From contig CAJURI010000001.1 of assembly GCA_910588795.1 (NCBI GenBank), forward strand, positions 67,732 to 131,731: 64,000 bases of DNA, given 5' to 3'. Under the pieces are notes generated by a model. It worked only from the letters and a program-made list of their open reading frames with translations, did not search any database and was not told the DNA's origin. This stretch comes from an uncultured Duncaniella sp. Lineage in GTDB: Bacteria > Bacteroidota > Bacteroidia > Bacteroidales > Muribaculaceae. Of the stretch, positions 27,599 through 36,553 are shown piece by piece. The position numbers and the translations under genes were made by a program. Positions within the stretch are counted from its first letter, which is position 1. Each line of letters starts with the position of its first letter.

Positions 27599-28012
27599 TT
27601 AGTTGCGAAGATCCCTGCATCTCTTGACCAGTCCGGCAAACAGCCTTAGGGCTTCAATGATCCGGGAGCGGTGAGGGGAGTTCTCGGTTATGCTCTTAGC
27701 CTCGATCAGCACAAGTGAAGCCGAACCGAGGGTGGTGAGCCACGGGAACGGAGAGAGGTTGACGCTGCCACAGGCTGACAGCACTACGACCGATGCGACT
27801 ATCATGGAATCAATGACCGTCAGGCAGAAGAGCGCGAGAAAATAGGAGGATACTTTGGCCACCGTGCGGCGCAGCCCGCGCGATGTGCACGGATGCCCCT
27901 CGCGGCGCGCACGGCGGACACCGCTGACAAGATCGGCTATGACCGAGAGGAGCACGCCTGAATATTCGACGGCAAGCAACAGGAGGAGCGAGGTAAGGAG
28001 TCGGGACGACAT
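27599..28012 (-). CDS. Holin-like (phage holin family, PF05105-type) membrane protein
   Basis: 137 residues, three to four hydrophobic segments (about 8-30, 52-75, 70-95). The pattern YSG-x-x-x-x-x-x-D-x-x-SGVRRARREG, then TSRGLRRTVAKVSSYFLALFCLTVID matches the Bacteroidota phage-holin family. No lysin or other phage gene adjoins it, so it is either a lone prophage relic or a domesticated membrane protein. A -7 box at 28043-28050 (minus strand, reads TATTTTTG) lies 30 bases upstream. Confidence 0.7.
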   Translation of the reverse strand: MSSRLLTSLLLLLAVEYSGVLLSVIADLVSGVRRARREGHPCTSRGLRRTVAKVSSYFLALFCLTVIDSMIVASVVVLSACGSVNLSPFPWLTTLGSASLVLIEAKSITENSPHRSRIIEALRLFAGLVKRCRDLRN

Positions 28013-28042
28013 AATCTACGGAATTTAGGGTGAATGATTCCG

Positions 28043-28050
28043 CAAAAATA
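28043..28050 (-). promoter_or_regulatory. -7 box for the holin-like gene
   Basis: Reads TATTTTTG on the minus strand, 31 bases before the start codon. Confidence 0.45.
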
Positions 28051-28086
28051 TGACACCAGACACGTCCCGACGGTGCGATAACGCCG

Positions 28087-29892
28087 TCAGGGATGCAGAG
28101 CCGAATAGACTATGGAGGCTCTCGCCGGACCTACCACCTCGGCAATGGCATCGAGATCGGCCTCACGCAGACGCTTTACACTCCTGAAGCGCGTGAGAAG
28201 CGCAGTGCGCGTCTTTTCGCCCACTCCGCTTATGCCGTCAAGTTCGGACACGGCCTGTCCTTTGCTGCGGCGGTTGCGGTGGTGAGTTATGCCGAAACGG
28301 TGGGCCTCGTCACGCAGCTGCTGCACCACGCGCAGACTCTCGCTGTTCTTGTCGATATACAGCGGTATGCTGTCGCCCGGGAAATATATCTCCTCAAGCC
28401 GTTTCGCTATGCCGACCACCGCAATAGTGCCACGCAGCCCCATTTCGTCAAGGGCCTCCACCGCGGCTGAAAGCTGCCCTTTGCCGCCATCGACCACTAT
28501 GAGCTGAGGGAGCGGCTGCCCCTCATTGACCAGACGGGTGTAACGGCGCGTCAGCACCTCCTTCATCGACGCGAAGTCATCGGGGCCTTCCACCGTGCGG
28601 ATATTGAAATGCCTATAGTCTTTCTTGGACGGCTTGGCATCCTTGAACACCACACACGAGGCGACCGGATTAGTCCCCTGAATATTGGAATTGTCAAAGC
28701 ATTCTATATGGCGCGGGAGTTCGGAAAGACGGAAGTCGGCACGCATACGCTCAAGTATCCTGTCGGTCCGCACCGAAGGATCGCGCTTCTCCATGGTCTT
28801 GACTTTGTCCACCCTGTGTTGCCTGGCATTCTTCTGCGACACCTCAAGGAGCTTTGCCTTGTCGCCGCGTTTCGGGATTATGAATCTGACATCAGGCATC
28901 TCGCAGTCGGGCTCCTCGGCCACCACGACCTCGTCATACACCACTCCGAGCGACTCCGCGATCTCGGCCATTGCATAAGCGAGCAGCTGAGGTACGGTCT
29001 CGTCGAGGCGACGCCGGTATTCGAGGGTGACGGATTTTACAACTGCTCCATGGCGTATGTGCATGTAATTGATGTACACTTCGTCGTCCTCGTCGTGAAC
29101 GCCGAACACGTCGACATCCTCAATGGTCTGCGACACTATCACACTCTTTGCCTGATACCGGCTTATGAGGTCATACTGCTCCTTAAGGAGCTGCGCCTCC
29201 TCAAAGCGCAGCTGGGCTGACAGCTTCTCCATCTCAGCACGCAGGTAGCCGAGCAGCTCTGACACATCTCCACGGAGAATGGATCTCACGCGGTCTATGT
29301 CGGCACAGTAGTCAGCGGAGGACACAAGCCCCGTGCAGCATCCGCCGCAACGCTTGAGATGGTAGTCAAGACACAGCCTGCCCTTTCCGGCATTGACATA
29401 CTCCTGCGTGATGACATGTCGGCAGGAACGTATGCGGTAGAGACGCCTGACAAGATCGAGAGTGGCACGCGCCGAGCCGGCATCGGTGTACGGGCCGTAA
29501 TACTTCGATCCGTCCTTGATGCGCTGTCGGGTCATGAACACTCTCGGGAAAGGCTCGTTGGTGACCACTATCCAGGGGTAGGACTTGTCATCCTTAAGGA
29601 GCACATTGTAGCGCGGCTGATGCTCCTTGATCATCGAGGCCTCAAGGTTGAGCGCGTCCTGCTCCGTCGGCACTACGATATAGCTCATATCGGCTATGGC
29701 ACGCACGAGCAGATTGGTGCGGAGCGAATCATGCGTGCGGTTGAAGTAGGAGCTGACGCGCCTCTTGAGATTCTTAGCCTTGCCGACGTAAATCACCGTG
29801 CCCTCGGAGTCATAATACATATATACTCCGGGGGTGTCAGGGAGGATGGATATCTTCTCCTCCAGCGCGGCTGATTTACGATGTTTCGGCAT
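28087..29892 (-). CDS. uvrC: UvrABC system protein C
   Basis: Excinuclease subunit that makes both incisions in nucleotide excision repair. 601 residues. The GIY-YIG nuclease domain starts at DTPGVYMYY and IYVGKAKNL (about 20-45). A UVR segment (about 205-240) binds UvrB. The C-terminal RNase H-like endonuclease domain has CFDNSNIQGT (about 400) and VVDGGKGQLSAA (about 475), with Asp residues for catalysis; a helix-hairpin-helix (GISGVGEKTRTALL) ends it. Four bases separate it from apt upstream. Confidence 0.96.
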   Translation of the reverse strand: MPKHRKSAALEEKISILPDTPGVYMYYDSEGTVIYVGKAKNLKRRVSSYFNRTHDSLRTNLLVRAIADMSYIVVPTEQDALNLEASMIKEHQPRYNVLLKDDKSYPWIVVTNEPFPRVFMTRQRIKDGSKYYGPYTDAGSARATLDLVRRLYRIRSCRHVITQEYVNAGKGRLCLDYHLKRCGGCCTGLVSSADYCADIDRVRSILRGDVSELLGYLRAEMEKLSAQLRFEEAQLLKEQYDLISRYQAKSVIVSQTIEDVDVFGVHDEDDEVYINYMHIRHGAVVKSVTLEYRRRLDETVPQLLAYAMAEIAESLGVVYDEVVVAEEPDCEMPDVRFIIPKRGDKAKLLEVSQKNARQHRVDKVKTMEKRDPSVRTDRILERMRADFRLSELPRHIECFDNSNIQGTNPVASCVVFKDAKPSKKDYRHFNIRTVEGPDDFASMKEVLTRRYTRLVNEGQPLPQLIVVDGGKGQLSAAVEALDEMGLRGTIAVVGIAKRLEEIYFPGDSIPLYIDKNSESLRVVQQLRDEAHRFGITHHRNRRSKGQAVSELDGISGVGEKTRTALLTRFRSVKRLREADLDAIAEVVGPARASIVYSALHP

Positions 29893-29896
29893 ATTG

Positions 29897-30415
29897 TCAA
29901 TACACCAACAGGGAGGAAACCTCGGCGTCGGCCGGAAGGTTGGCCCGCCCGTTGAGCGCGGAAAGTTCGACGATGAAATTTATGTAGACCTTCTTTGGGT
30001 TCATACTTTTGACCAGTTCATATGCGGCAGCCATGGTGCCGCCGGTAGCGAGCACATCGTCATGTATCACCACCACATCGTCAGGGGTTATGGCATCACG
30101 GTGGATCTCTATGGTGTCCTTTCCATATTCCTTGTCGTAGGATGCGCTTATCGTGTCGGCGGGGAGCTTGCCAGGCTTGCGGATGGGCACGAATCCGGCA
30201 CCAAGCTCAAAAGCGAGTATGGATCCTCCGATAAATCCACGCGACTCTATGCCCACTACCTTAGTAACGCCTTTGTCGCGATAAAGTTGAGACAGGTCCC
30301 AGCCTATGATGTGCAGGCCACGGGGATCTTTGAACAGTGTGGTCAGGTCACGAAATATGATACCCTTCTGCGGGAAGTCATATACGTCACGGATGTGAGA
30401 TTTCAGGTATTCCAT
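29897..30415 (-). CDS. apt: Adenine phosphoribosyltransferase
   Basis: Purine salvage enzyme making AMP from adenine and PRPP. 172 residues. The start MEYLKSHIRDVYDFPQKGIIFRDLT is typical, ESRGFIGG follows near residue 60, and the PRPP-binding loop VVIHDDVLATGGTMAA is near 115-130. It lies between mnmG (78-base gap) and uvrC (4-base gap). Confidence 0.96.
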   Translation of the reverse strand: MEYLKSHIRDVYDFPQKGIIFRDLTTLFKDPRGLHIIGWDLSQLYRDKGVTKVVGIESRGFIGGSILAFELGAGFVPIRKPGKLPADTISASYDKEYGKDTIEIHRDAITPDDVVVIHDDVLATGGTMAAAYELVKSMNPKKVYINFIVELSALNGRANLPADAEVSSLLVY

Positions 30416-30493
30416 TGAAACTATAATATGTTTGTTATGTGATCATTTCAAGCAGCGGCGAGGGGCAATTGTTCCACGTGGAACAATATTCTA

Positions 30494-32374
30494 TTATCTC
30501 CCTAAGAGCAAAAGGAGTATATTGACATCAGCCGGAGATATCCCGGGGATTCTTGACGCCTGTGCCACGGTCTCCGGGTCTATTCTCATCAGTTTCTGTC
30601 GGGCCTCGGTGGACAGAGACTTGACGGATGCATAGTCGATCTTGCCTCGCAATTTCAGATTTTCGAGCCGGTGGAGCTTGTCGGCATTAAGCTGCTCCCG
30701 CTTTATGTAGCCCTGATATTTCAGAAGTATTTCGGCAGCCTCCACTATCTCGTCGCGTCTCGTCTCTTCTATGTGATCTTCGATAAAAGATGCAAGCGGA
30801 GCTATAGTTTCCGAGAGCCGCACTATGCCGAGGCCGGGGCGCAGCACAAGATCCTCGAGCTTCACGCCTTGCTTCAACGGCTGCTCACCCGCCTCCTCAA
30901 GCCACGGATTTATCAGAGAAGCCTTGACCGAGAACTCGCGGCAGAAAGCTATCAGCGCGTCACGCTGCTCCTGTTTGGAGAGCATCAGCCTGTAACGCTC
31001 CCCGGAAGCAAGCCCCAGGGCATACCCTTTCGGCGTGAGGCGCATGTCAGCGTCATCCTGACGGAGAAGTATGCGGTATTCGGCTCTCGACGTGAACATG
31101 CGGTAAGGCTCGTCGACCCCCTTGGTGACAAGATCGTCGATAAGCACACCTATATACGCCTCATCACGGGCCAGGGTGAACGGCTCGCCCCCCTTGACCT
31201 GCATGGCGGCATTTATCCCTGCCACAAGGCCCTGTCCGGCCGCCTCCTCATAGCCGGTGGTGCCATTGACCTGTCCGGCGAAAAAGAGCCCTCTGACAAG
31301 CTTCGTCTCAAGCGTATGGTGGAGCTGTGTGGGATCGAAAAAGTCATACTCTATGGCATAGCCGGGACGGAACAGCATCACATCGCGCAACGCCGGGATT
31401 GTGGCGAGAGCTTCAAACTGAATATTTATCGGGAGCGACGAGGAGAATCCGTTGAGATAGTACTCAGTGGTGCTCTCACCTTCCGGTTCAAGGAACAGCT
31501 GATGCTCGCTCTTATCGGCGAATGTCACGATCTTGGTCTCGATGCTCGGGCAATAGCGCGGACCTATGCTCTGTATCTGCCCGTTGAAAAGAGGCGATTC
31601 CGGCAGCCCGCGGCGCAGGATCTCATGGGTCTTCTCATTGGTGTACACTGTGTGACACGGCCGCTGCGGCAGCTCGCGCGACACCTCGGGAAGATAAGAA
31701 AACTTATGGAAGTCATCGTCGCCGTTCTGGGTGACAGTCTTTGACCAGTCGACCGAACGCCCGTCGATGCGCACAGGAGTCCCGGTCTTCATTCGGTCAG
31801 TCACAAAGCCGAGGTCTCTCAGCTGTTCGGTGATGCCATGAGACGACGGCTCGGCCACACGTCCCCCTTCCACTTTGACAGGTCCTATATGCATGAGTCC
31901 GTTAAGGAATGTACCGGCCGTAAGCACTACTGCCTTGGCCGTAAAAGTCACACCGAGGGCAGTACGCACACCCTTCACACCATCCTCTCCTATCAGGAGC
32001 TCTGTGACGGAATCCTGCCACATGTTAAGCCCCGGAGTATTCTCAAGAGTCTCGCGCCACAGACGCGAAAAAGCCATGCGGTCGCTCTGCGCACGAGGGC
32101 TCCACATGGCAGGACCCTTTGAACGGTTGAGCATGCGGAACTGTATGGCAGAGCGGTCGGTTACCACCCCCATCATGCCGCCGAGAGCATCGATCTCACG
32201 CACGATCTGCCCCTTGGCAATGCCACCCACAGCAGGATTGCAGCTCATCTGGGCGATCTTGTTCATATCGATAGTGATCAGAAGGGTGCGCACGCCAAGC
32301 ATAGCCGCGGCATGAGCGGCCTCGCACCCGGCATGGCCGGCTCCGATCACTATCACATCAAATGTGAATGTCAT
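30494..32374 (-). CDS. mnmG: tRNA uridine-5-carboxymethylaminomethyl modification enzyme MnmG (GidA)
   Basis: FAD-dependent enzyme that, with MnmE, modifies the wobble uridine of several tRNAs. 626 residues. N-terminal FAD-binding GAGHAGCEAA (residues 11-20), SCNPAVGGIAKG (about 45), AVVLTAGTFLNG (about 150) and the C-terminal GYEEAAGQGLVAGINAA (about 375). No mnmE is in the window. It is 15 bases after ybeY. Confidence 0.97.
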   Translation of the reverse strand: MTFTFDVIVIGAGHAGCEAAHAAAMLGVRTLLITIDMNKIAQMSCNPAVGGIAKGQIVREIDALGGMMGVVTDRSAIQFRMLNRSKGPAMWSPRAQSDRMAFSRLWRETLENTPGLNMWQDSVTELLIGEDGVKGVRTALGVTFTAKAVVLTAGTFLNGLMHIGPVKVEGGRVAEPSSHGITEQLRDLGFVTDRMKTGTPVRIDGRSVDWSKTVTQNGDDDFHKFSYLPEVSRELPQRPCHTVYTNEKTHEILRRGLPESPLFNGQIQSIGPRYCPSIETKIVTFADKSEHQLFLEPEGESTTEYYLNGFSSSLPINIQFEALATIPALRDVMLFRPGYAIEYDFFDPTQLHHTLETKLVRGLFFAGQVNGTTGYEEAAGQGLVAGINAAMQVKGGEPFTLARDEAYIGVLIDDLVTKGVDEPYRMFTSRAEYRILLRQDDADMRLTPKGYALGLASGERYRLMLSKQEQRDALIAFCREFSVKASLINPWLEEAGEQPLKQGVKLEDLVLRPGLGIVRLSETIAPLASFIEDHIEETRRDEIVEAAEILLKYQGYIKREQLNADKLHRLENLKLRGKIDYASVKSLSTEARQKLMRIDPETVAQASRIPGISPADVNILLLLLGR

Positions 32375-32389
32375 AATTACAGTACGGAT

Positions 32390-32818
32390 CTATAGCAAAG
32401 AGAGTGCATCGTTCTCATGCATCTCCATGATTTCTCGTTCTCCGGGGCCTTTGTCGTTTATGCCGCAAAGATGGAGCACACCGTGTATGATCACCCTGTG
32501 CAGCTCGGAGTCATAGCTTGCCGAGACCTTCTCGGCGTTGGTAGCCACTGTGTCAAGCGATATGAACATGTCGCCGCTTATCATGCGTCGGCGCGAATAG
32601 TCAAACGTGATGATGTCGGTATAATAGTCGTGCTGAAGAAACCGGCGGTTTACCTCAAGAATCTTCTCGTCATCACAAAAAATATAGGTCAATGACCCGA
32701 CTATACGGTCATGCCTGCGCGCCACTTCGGCTATCCACCCTTCGAGGGCGGAGGTGTCGATGTCGGGCATAGGTGTCGATCCGTCAGTGAGCCATTGTAT
32801 ATCGTTCATACCGCACAA
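32390..32818 (-). CDS. ybeY: Endoribonuclease YbeY (rRNA maturation factor)
   Basis: Metal-dependent RNase in 16S rRNA 3'-end maturation and ribosome quality control. 142 residues. The zinc-binding motif HGVLHLCGINDKGPGE (HGxLHLxGxD type) is near residue 118; the third ligand is Asp rather than His in this family branch. First gene of the ybeY-mnmG-apt-uvrC run, with a -7 box at 32832-32839. Confidence 0.94.
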   Translation of the reverse strand: MCGMNDIQWLTDGSTPMPDIDTSALEGWIAEVARRHDRIVGSLTYIFCDDEKILEVNRRFLQHDYYTDIITFDYSRRRMISGDMFISLDTVATNAEKVSASYDSELHRVIIHGVLHLCGINDKGPGEREIMEMHENDALSLL

Positions 32819-32831
32819 ACCTTATTTACCG

Positions 32832-32839
32832 CAAAGTTA
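32832..32839 (-). promoter_or_regulatory. -7 box for ybeY
   Basis: Reads TAACTTTG on the minus strand, 13 bases before the ybeY ATG, so the leader is at most a few bases long. Confidence 0.55.
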
Positions 32840-33210
32840 GTGAAAATTTGGGGAGCTTTGCGCCAAGCGAGGACAAAAATTTTATCCGCACAAATATATC
32901 GGTATAAAATATTTGACTTAACACATTAACACATAATGAGTTAAGCCAAATTTCACCCTCTGAGGTTTAAATATTCGCCTCCAACACGTGGAGGCGGACG
33001 GAATTTCGCATTGTAGTGAAGTCGCCGATCAGTATCCGGGACGCTCCCCCACCCTACCCCGGTCATAACCGGAAGCGGGAATTATTTTTTTGGAAATCGC
33101 ATTTTCGAAAATTGAACTCACGGAAATTATTTTTCGGGAATTAGATTCCTCGGGAATCTTTCATGAGAATCACTTCCTCGGAAATCTCTCGGTAACCGCT
33201 TTCTCGGAAA
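32840..33210. other. Intergenic region between ybeY and the DUF4254 gene
   Basis: About 370 bases with no convincing gene. Contains a weak hairpin at 32976-32996 (8-base arms, loop of 5) and the repeat tract at 33071-33220. One short in-frame reading (33090-33332) is a consequence of the repeat and is not called. Confidence 0.55.
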
Positions 33211-33220
33211 TCACTTTTTA
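33071..33220. repeat. Degenerate ~15-bp tandem repeats (GGAAATCxxTTTC-like)
   Basis: About nine successive units start at GGAA or GGGAA (for example at 33092, 33107, 33122, 33136, 33152, 33180, 33191 and 33206), mostly 13-16 bases apart. The consensus is roughly CGGAAATCxxTTTCT; units differ at one to several positions. Low-complexity relic or structured untranslated DNA. Confidence 0.6.
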
Positions 33221-33813
33221 TAGAGAACAGGATTTGTCGCCGGATCATTGTACATTTTCATCTGGCGATACACCTTCATATATTTTATGCCTGCGGCAAT
33301 GTCGTCGAGCAGAGTGTCGATGGCAGTGGTAAGGTCGGCCTGCTGCTGGAGCAGAATGTTGAGCTTAGCCTCACACTTTGCCTTATGTTCCGGCGAAGCG
33401 TCCGTACGGCTGACTTCCGCCGCCATGTGATAGATCTTCAGGGCAAGGATGGACAGTCGGTCGAGAGCCCATGCCGGCGACTCGGTATTGATAGTTGCAT
33501 CGGGGCGCGGTGTCACTCCCGAATATTTCTCACGGAAATAAGTGTCAATCTCCTCCACCATATCGGTGCGGTCCTGATTGGACCGGTCGATGCGACGCTT
33601 CAGTGCGAGAGCCTCGACAGGATCTATGCCCGGATCACGGATGATATCCTCAAGATGCCACTGCACGGCATCAATCCAATTCTTGGCAAACATCGTGTGC
33701 TCGATCGTCCCCTTCTCATAGGGATTGGCCACGATGGCATCCACGTCGTCAGTCTCATGATACTTCTGCGTCGTGGAATAAAAAATGTCGTAAAAATTCT
33801 GGGCAAGTTTCAT
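33211..33813 (-). CDS. DUF4254 family protein
   Basis: 200 residues from the ATG at 33813 (start of the family-like MKLAQNFYDIF). An upstream in-frame ATG at 33891 would add 26 residues unlike the family. The DUF4254 pattern is clear: YH-x-x-D-x-VDA (about 20), F-x-KNWIDAVQWHLEDIIRDP (about 43-60), KRRIDRSNQ-x-R and DRLSILALKIYHMA. Function unknown; frequent in Bacteroidales next to glycosyltransferase genes, but none is here. Confidence 0.82.
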   Translation of the reverse strand: MKLAQNFYDIFYSTTQKYHETDDVDAIVANPYEKGTIEHTMFAKNWIDAVQWHLEDIIRDPGIDPVEALALKRRIDRSNQDRTDMVEEIDTYFREKYSGVTPRPDATINTESPAWALDRLSILALKIYHMAAEVSRTDASPEHKAKCEAKLNILLQQQADLTTAIDTLLDDIAAGIKYMKVYRQMKMYNDPATNPVLYKK

Positions 33814-33951
33814 GCTGGTAACTTTGAAAGATTGAATATGCCGAACCGCCCGTGAACGGTTCATATTGCAAATTTGGGAAAAATATTCCAATATCCAAAC
33901 TTATTCCCGACATAAAATGACCCCGTGCGGCAATGAGTCGGCAAAAATGAT

Positions 33952-33959
33952 TACCTTTG
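33952..33959 (+). promoter_or_regulatory. -7 box for the radical SAM gene
   Basis: TACCTTTG ends 17 bases before the ATG at 33977 and excludes the more upstream in-frame starts. Confidence 0.5.
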
Positions 33960-33976
33960 CGAAAACTCTACCCCAA

Positions 33977-34756
33977 ATGCAGACAGTACTATTCCACTCC
34001 ACAATCTTCGGGCCGATACACTCACGACGCCTCGGGGTGTCGCTCGGCATAAACCTCGCCCCCGACGACGGCAAGGTATGCACATTCGACTGCCTCTACT
34101 GCGAGGCCGGCTTCAATGCCCAGGGGACAGGGACCACAGGGCTACCTCCCCGGGAGACCGTGGCACGCCAGCTTGAGTCAAGGCTCTCCAAGATGAAGGA
34201 CGCCTCACAACCGCTCGACGTAATAACATTCTCGGGCAACGGCGAGCCGACCGTCCACCCCGACTTTCCCGCCATAATAGATGACACCCTGCGCATACGC
34301 GACAAATATTATCCCGAAGCCAAGGTCAGCGTGCTCAGCAACTCCACACGCATCGACCGCCCGGAGGTGCGCGAGGCACTGATGAAAGTCGACAATAACA
34401 TACTGAAACTCGACTCGGCCCTGTCCGGCACAATACACCTGATAGACCGCCCGAATGTTCCCGGCTTCACAGCCGAAAAAGTGATCGGGGAGCTTGAAAA
34501 ATTCGGCAAGGACTGCATAATCCAGACAATGTTCCTGCGCGGAGAATACGACGGCAAGAAAATCGACAACACCACCCGCGAAGAGGTGGACGCGCTCATT
34601 GCCGCATACGGCCGCATACGGCCGCGCGAAGTGATGGTATATTCCATTGACCGCACCACCCCGGCCGAACACATCGAAAAGGTGTCACACGAAGAGCTGC
34701 AGAGCATAGCCGACCGCATAACGGCCGAGACCGGCATACCCATCCAGGTGGCATGA
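33977..34756 (+). CDS. Radical SAM protein
   Basis: 259 residues. N-terminal FGPIHSRRLGVSLGINLAP, then CTFDCLYCE (CX3CX2C, about residues 34-42) for the 4Fe-4S cluster and SAM. FSGNGEPTVHPDF (about 80) is the SAM-binding GGE-like motif. Homologues are annotated only as radical SAM or Fe-S oxidoreductase. No substrate can be inferred. A -7 box at 33952 supports the start at 33977. Confidence 0.82.
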   Translation: MQTVLFHSTIFGPIHSRRLGVSLGINLAPDDGKVCTFDCLYCEAGFNAQGTGTTGLPPRETVARQLESRLSKMKDASQPLDVITFSGNGEPTVHPDFPAIIDDTLRIRDKYYPEAKVSVLSNSTRIDRPEVREALMKVDNNILKLDSALSGTIHLIDRPNVPGFTAEKVIGELEKFGKDCIIQTMFLRGEYDGKKIDNTTREEVDALIAAYGRIRPREVMVYSIDRTTPAEHIEKVSHEELQSIADRITAETGIPIQVA

Positions 34757-34808
34757 CACCGGCACCCGCGACAGACCCTAAGAATCACAACCCGGAAAAA
34801 ACCGAAAT

Positions 34809-35714
34809 ATGGAAATACTTACCCCGGCCCCACTCAGGCATGGCGACAGGGTAGCCATCGTGGCACCGTCAGGAATAATAAAGCCTCAGAGGGTACTCGA
34901 CACCCTGCCGGTGCTCGCCGGCCAGGGATGGGTGACATATGTGGGGGAACACACTTTCGACCGCTGCGGCACCTATGCCGGCACCGACGATGACCGCTAC
35001 TCCGATCTCGAGGCCGCCCTGCTCGACCCCGCCACACGAGCCATAATATGCGCGCGCGGCGGATACGGCGCGGTGCACCTGCTTGAACGCCTCGACAGGC
35101 TCCCCCTGCGCGACGACCCGAAATGGATAGTGGGATACTCCGACATATCGGCACTGCACGCACTGATGACACGCCACGGCATCCGATCGATCCACGCGCC
35201 CATGTGCAAACACATCGCCGAGAACTCCGGACGCGACGAGGATTCCCTCAGGCTCTTCTCCATACTGCGCGGAGAGCAACCCGACATGAGGATCCCCGAC
35301 AATCCTTACAACCGCCACGGCTCGGCCACAGCACCGCTAACCGGCGGGAACCTTGCCGTGATAGCCGGACTCATCTCCACCCCCTACGACGTGATAAAGC
35401 CCGGCCACATACTCTTCATCGAGGACATAGCCGAGCCTATATATAAGGTGGAGCGCATACTCTACAATCTCAGGCTCAACGGCTCGCTCGGCCACCTTGC
35501 CGGACTAATCGTGGGACGCTTCACCGACTACGACCCGTCGCGCAACGACAGCACCATGGAGGAGATGATATCACGCATGGTGAGCCCCTACGGCTATCCT
35601 GTGGCATTCGGCGCGCCCATAGGGCATGTGAGCCACAATGTCCCCATGATATGCTCATCCACAGTGACCCTGTCAGTAACCCCCGACGGAGGCCGACTGG
35701 AATACATGTCATAG
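34809..35714 (+). CDS. LD-carboxypeptidase (peptidase S66, LdcA/MccF family)
   Basis: 301 residues. S66 peptidases trim the terminal D-Ala from murein tetrapeptides during peptidoglycan recycling. The nucleophile Ser is in GYSDISAL (about residue 113), and ARGGYG (about 80) is the oxyanion region. The charge-relay Glu is expected in LFIEDIAEP (about 206) and His in IGHV (near 276). No signal peptide, consistent with a cytoplasmic enzyme. Confidence 0.88.
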   Translation: MEILTPAPLRHGDRVAIVAPSGIIKPQRVLDTLPVLAGQGWVTYVGEHTFDRCGTYAGTDDDRYSDLEAALLDPATRAIICARGGYGAVHLLERLDRLPLRDDPKWIVGYSDISALHALMTRHGIRSIHAPMCKHIAENSGRDEDSLRLFSILRGEQPDMRIPDNPYNRHGSATAPLTGGNLAVIAGLISTPYDVIKPGHILFIEDIAEPIYKVERILYNLRLNGSLGHLAGLIVGRFTDYDPSRNDSTMEEMISRMVSPYGYPVAFGAPIGHVSHNVPMICSSTVTLSVTPDGGRLEYMS

Positions 35715-35820
35715 ACCCGCCGGAGCAAACGGACACCCAATCCAAAAGCACATCGGATACAAAAGCACATCGGGGCAAACGGACACCCGAAAGCACACCA
35801 AATCGTAGGCAACATGACAG

Positions 35821-35858
35821 CGCGCCCCGCAAGTCCGACACAGGACCTTCGGGGCGCG
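35821..35858. terminator. Strong GC-rich hairpin
   Basis: Arms at 35821-35829 and 35850-35858 (CGCGCCCCG / CGGGGCGCG) continue inward as AAGTCC / GGAC-CTT with one bulge, giving a nearly perfect long stem around GACACA. A/T-rich sequence follows on the right. It lies between the convergent LD-carboxypeptidase and frr. Confidence 0.6.
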
Positions 35859-35948
35859 GTTCAAAAATATCGTTCTCCTCAGGAGAGGCGTGCGTCACCG
35901 CATCAGGCGTTCATGCCCGAGAGGCTTTGCGGGAGATGTTGCGGGAGC

Positions 35949-36512
35949 CTACACCGTGAGGATCTCCTTCTCCTTTGCGGCGAAGAGATCGTCGATCTTC
36001 TTGAGGTAACGGTCATGGAGCTTCTGGGCCTGCACTTCGGCATCCTTCTCCACATCCTCGCTCATGCCCTGCTTCACGGCCTTCTTAAGCCCGTCAATGG
36101 CATCGCGGCGGGCATTGCGCACCGACACCTTTGCTGTCTCGGCCTCGGCCTTCGACTGCTTTACGAGCGACTTGCGGCGTTCCTCGGTGAGAGGCGGGAT
36201 GCACAGACGTATCACCTCGCCGTTGTTCTCGGGAGTTATGCCGAGCTCCGAATTGATGATAGCCTTTTCGATCTCCTTGAACATCGCCTTCTCCCAGGGG
36301 GTGATAGTGATGGTGCGGGCATCGGGCACAGCCACGTTGGCCACCTGCGAGATGGGCATGGCAGAGCCGTAGTACTCCACACGTATGCCGTCAAGGATCT
36401 TAGGATTGGCCTTGCCGGCGCGAATGTGGGCAAGAGCCTCGTCGAGATAAGCCACGGCGAGTTCCATTTTCTCCTCTGCCGGGTTCAGATAATCGGAAGG
36501 TTCCATTTTCAA
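35949..36512 (-). CDS. frr: Ribosome recycling factor
   Basis: Releases the ribosome from mRNA after termination, with EF-G. 187 residues, normal for the family. Conserved elements: AHIRAGKANPKILDGIRVEYYG (about 30-52), A-x-x-x-TI-x-PW (about 70-80), RLCIPPLTEERRK (about 108-120). It is in a two-gene minus-strand unit with pyrH (41-base gap). Confidence 0.97.
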   Translation of the reverse strand: MKMEPSDYLNPAEEKMELAVAYLDEALAHIRAGKANPKILDGIRVEYYGSAMPISQVANVAVPDARTITITPWEKAMFKEIEKAIINSELGITPENNGEVIRLCIPPLTEERRKSLVKQSKAEAETAKVSVRNARRDAIDGLKKAVKQGMSEDVEKDAEVQAQKLHDRYLKKIDDLFAAKEKEILTV

Positions 36513-36553
36513 TGATATTAATTATGGTTTATGGTTTTCTATAATCATGCGTG

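Noticed and set aside
33090..33332. 80-residue ORF in the repeat tract
   Set aside because: Repeat-driven and overlaps the end of the DUF4254 gene on the other strand.
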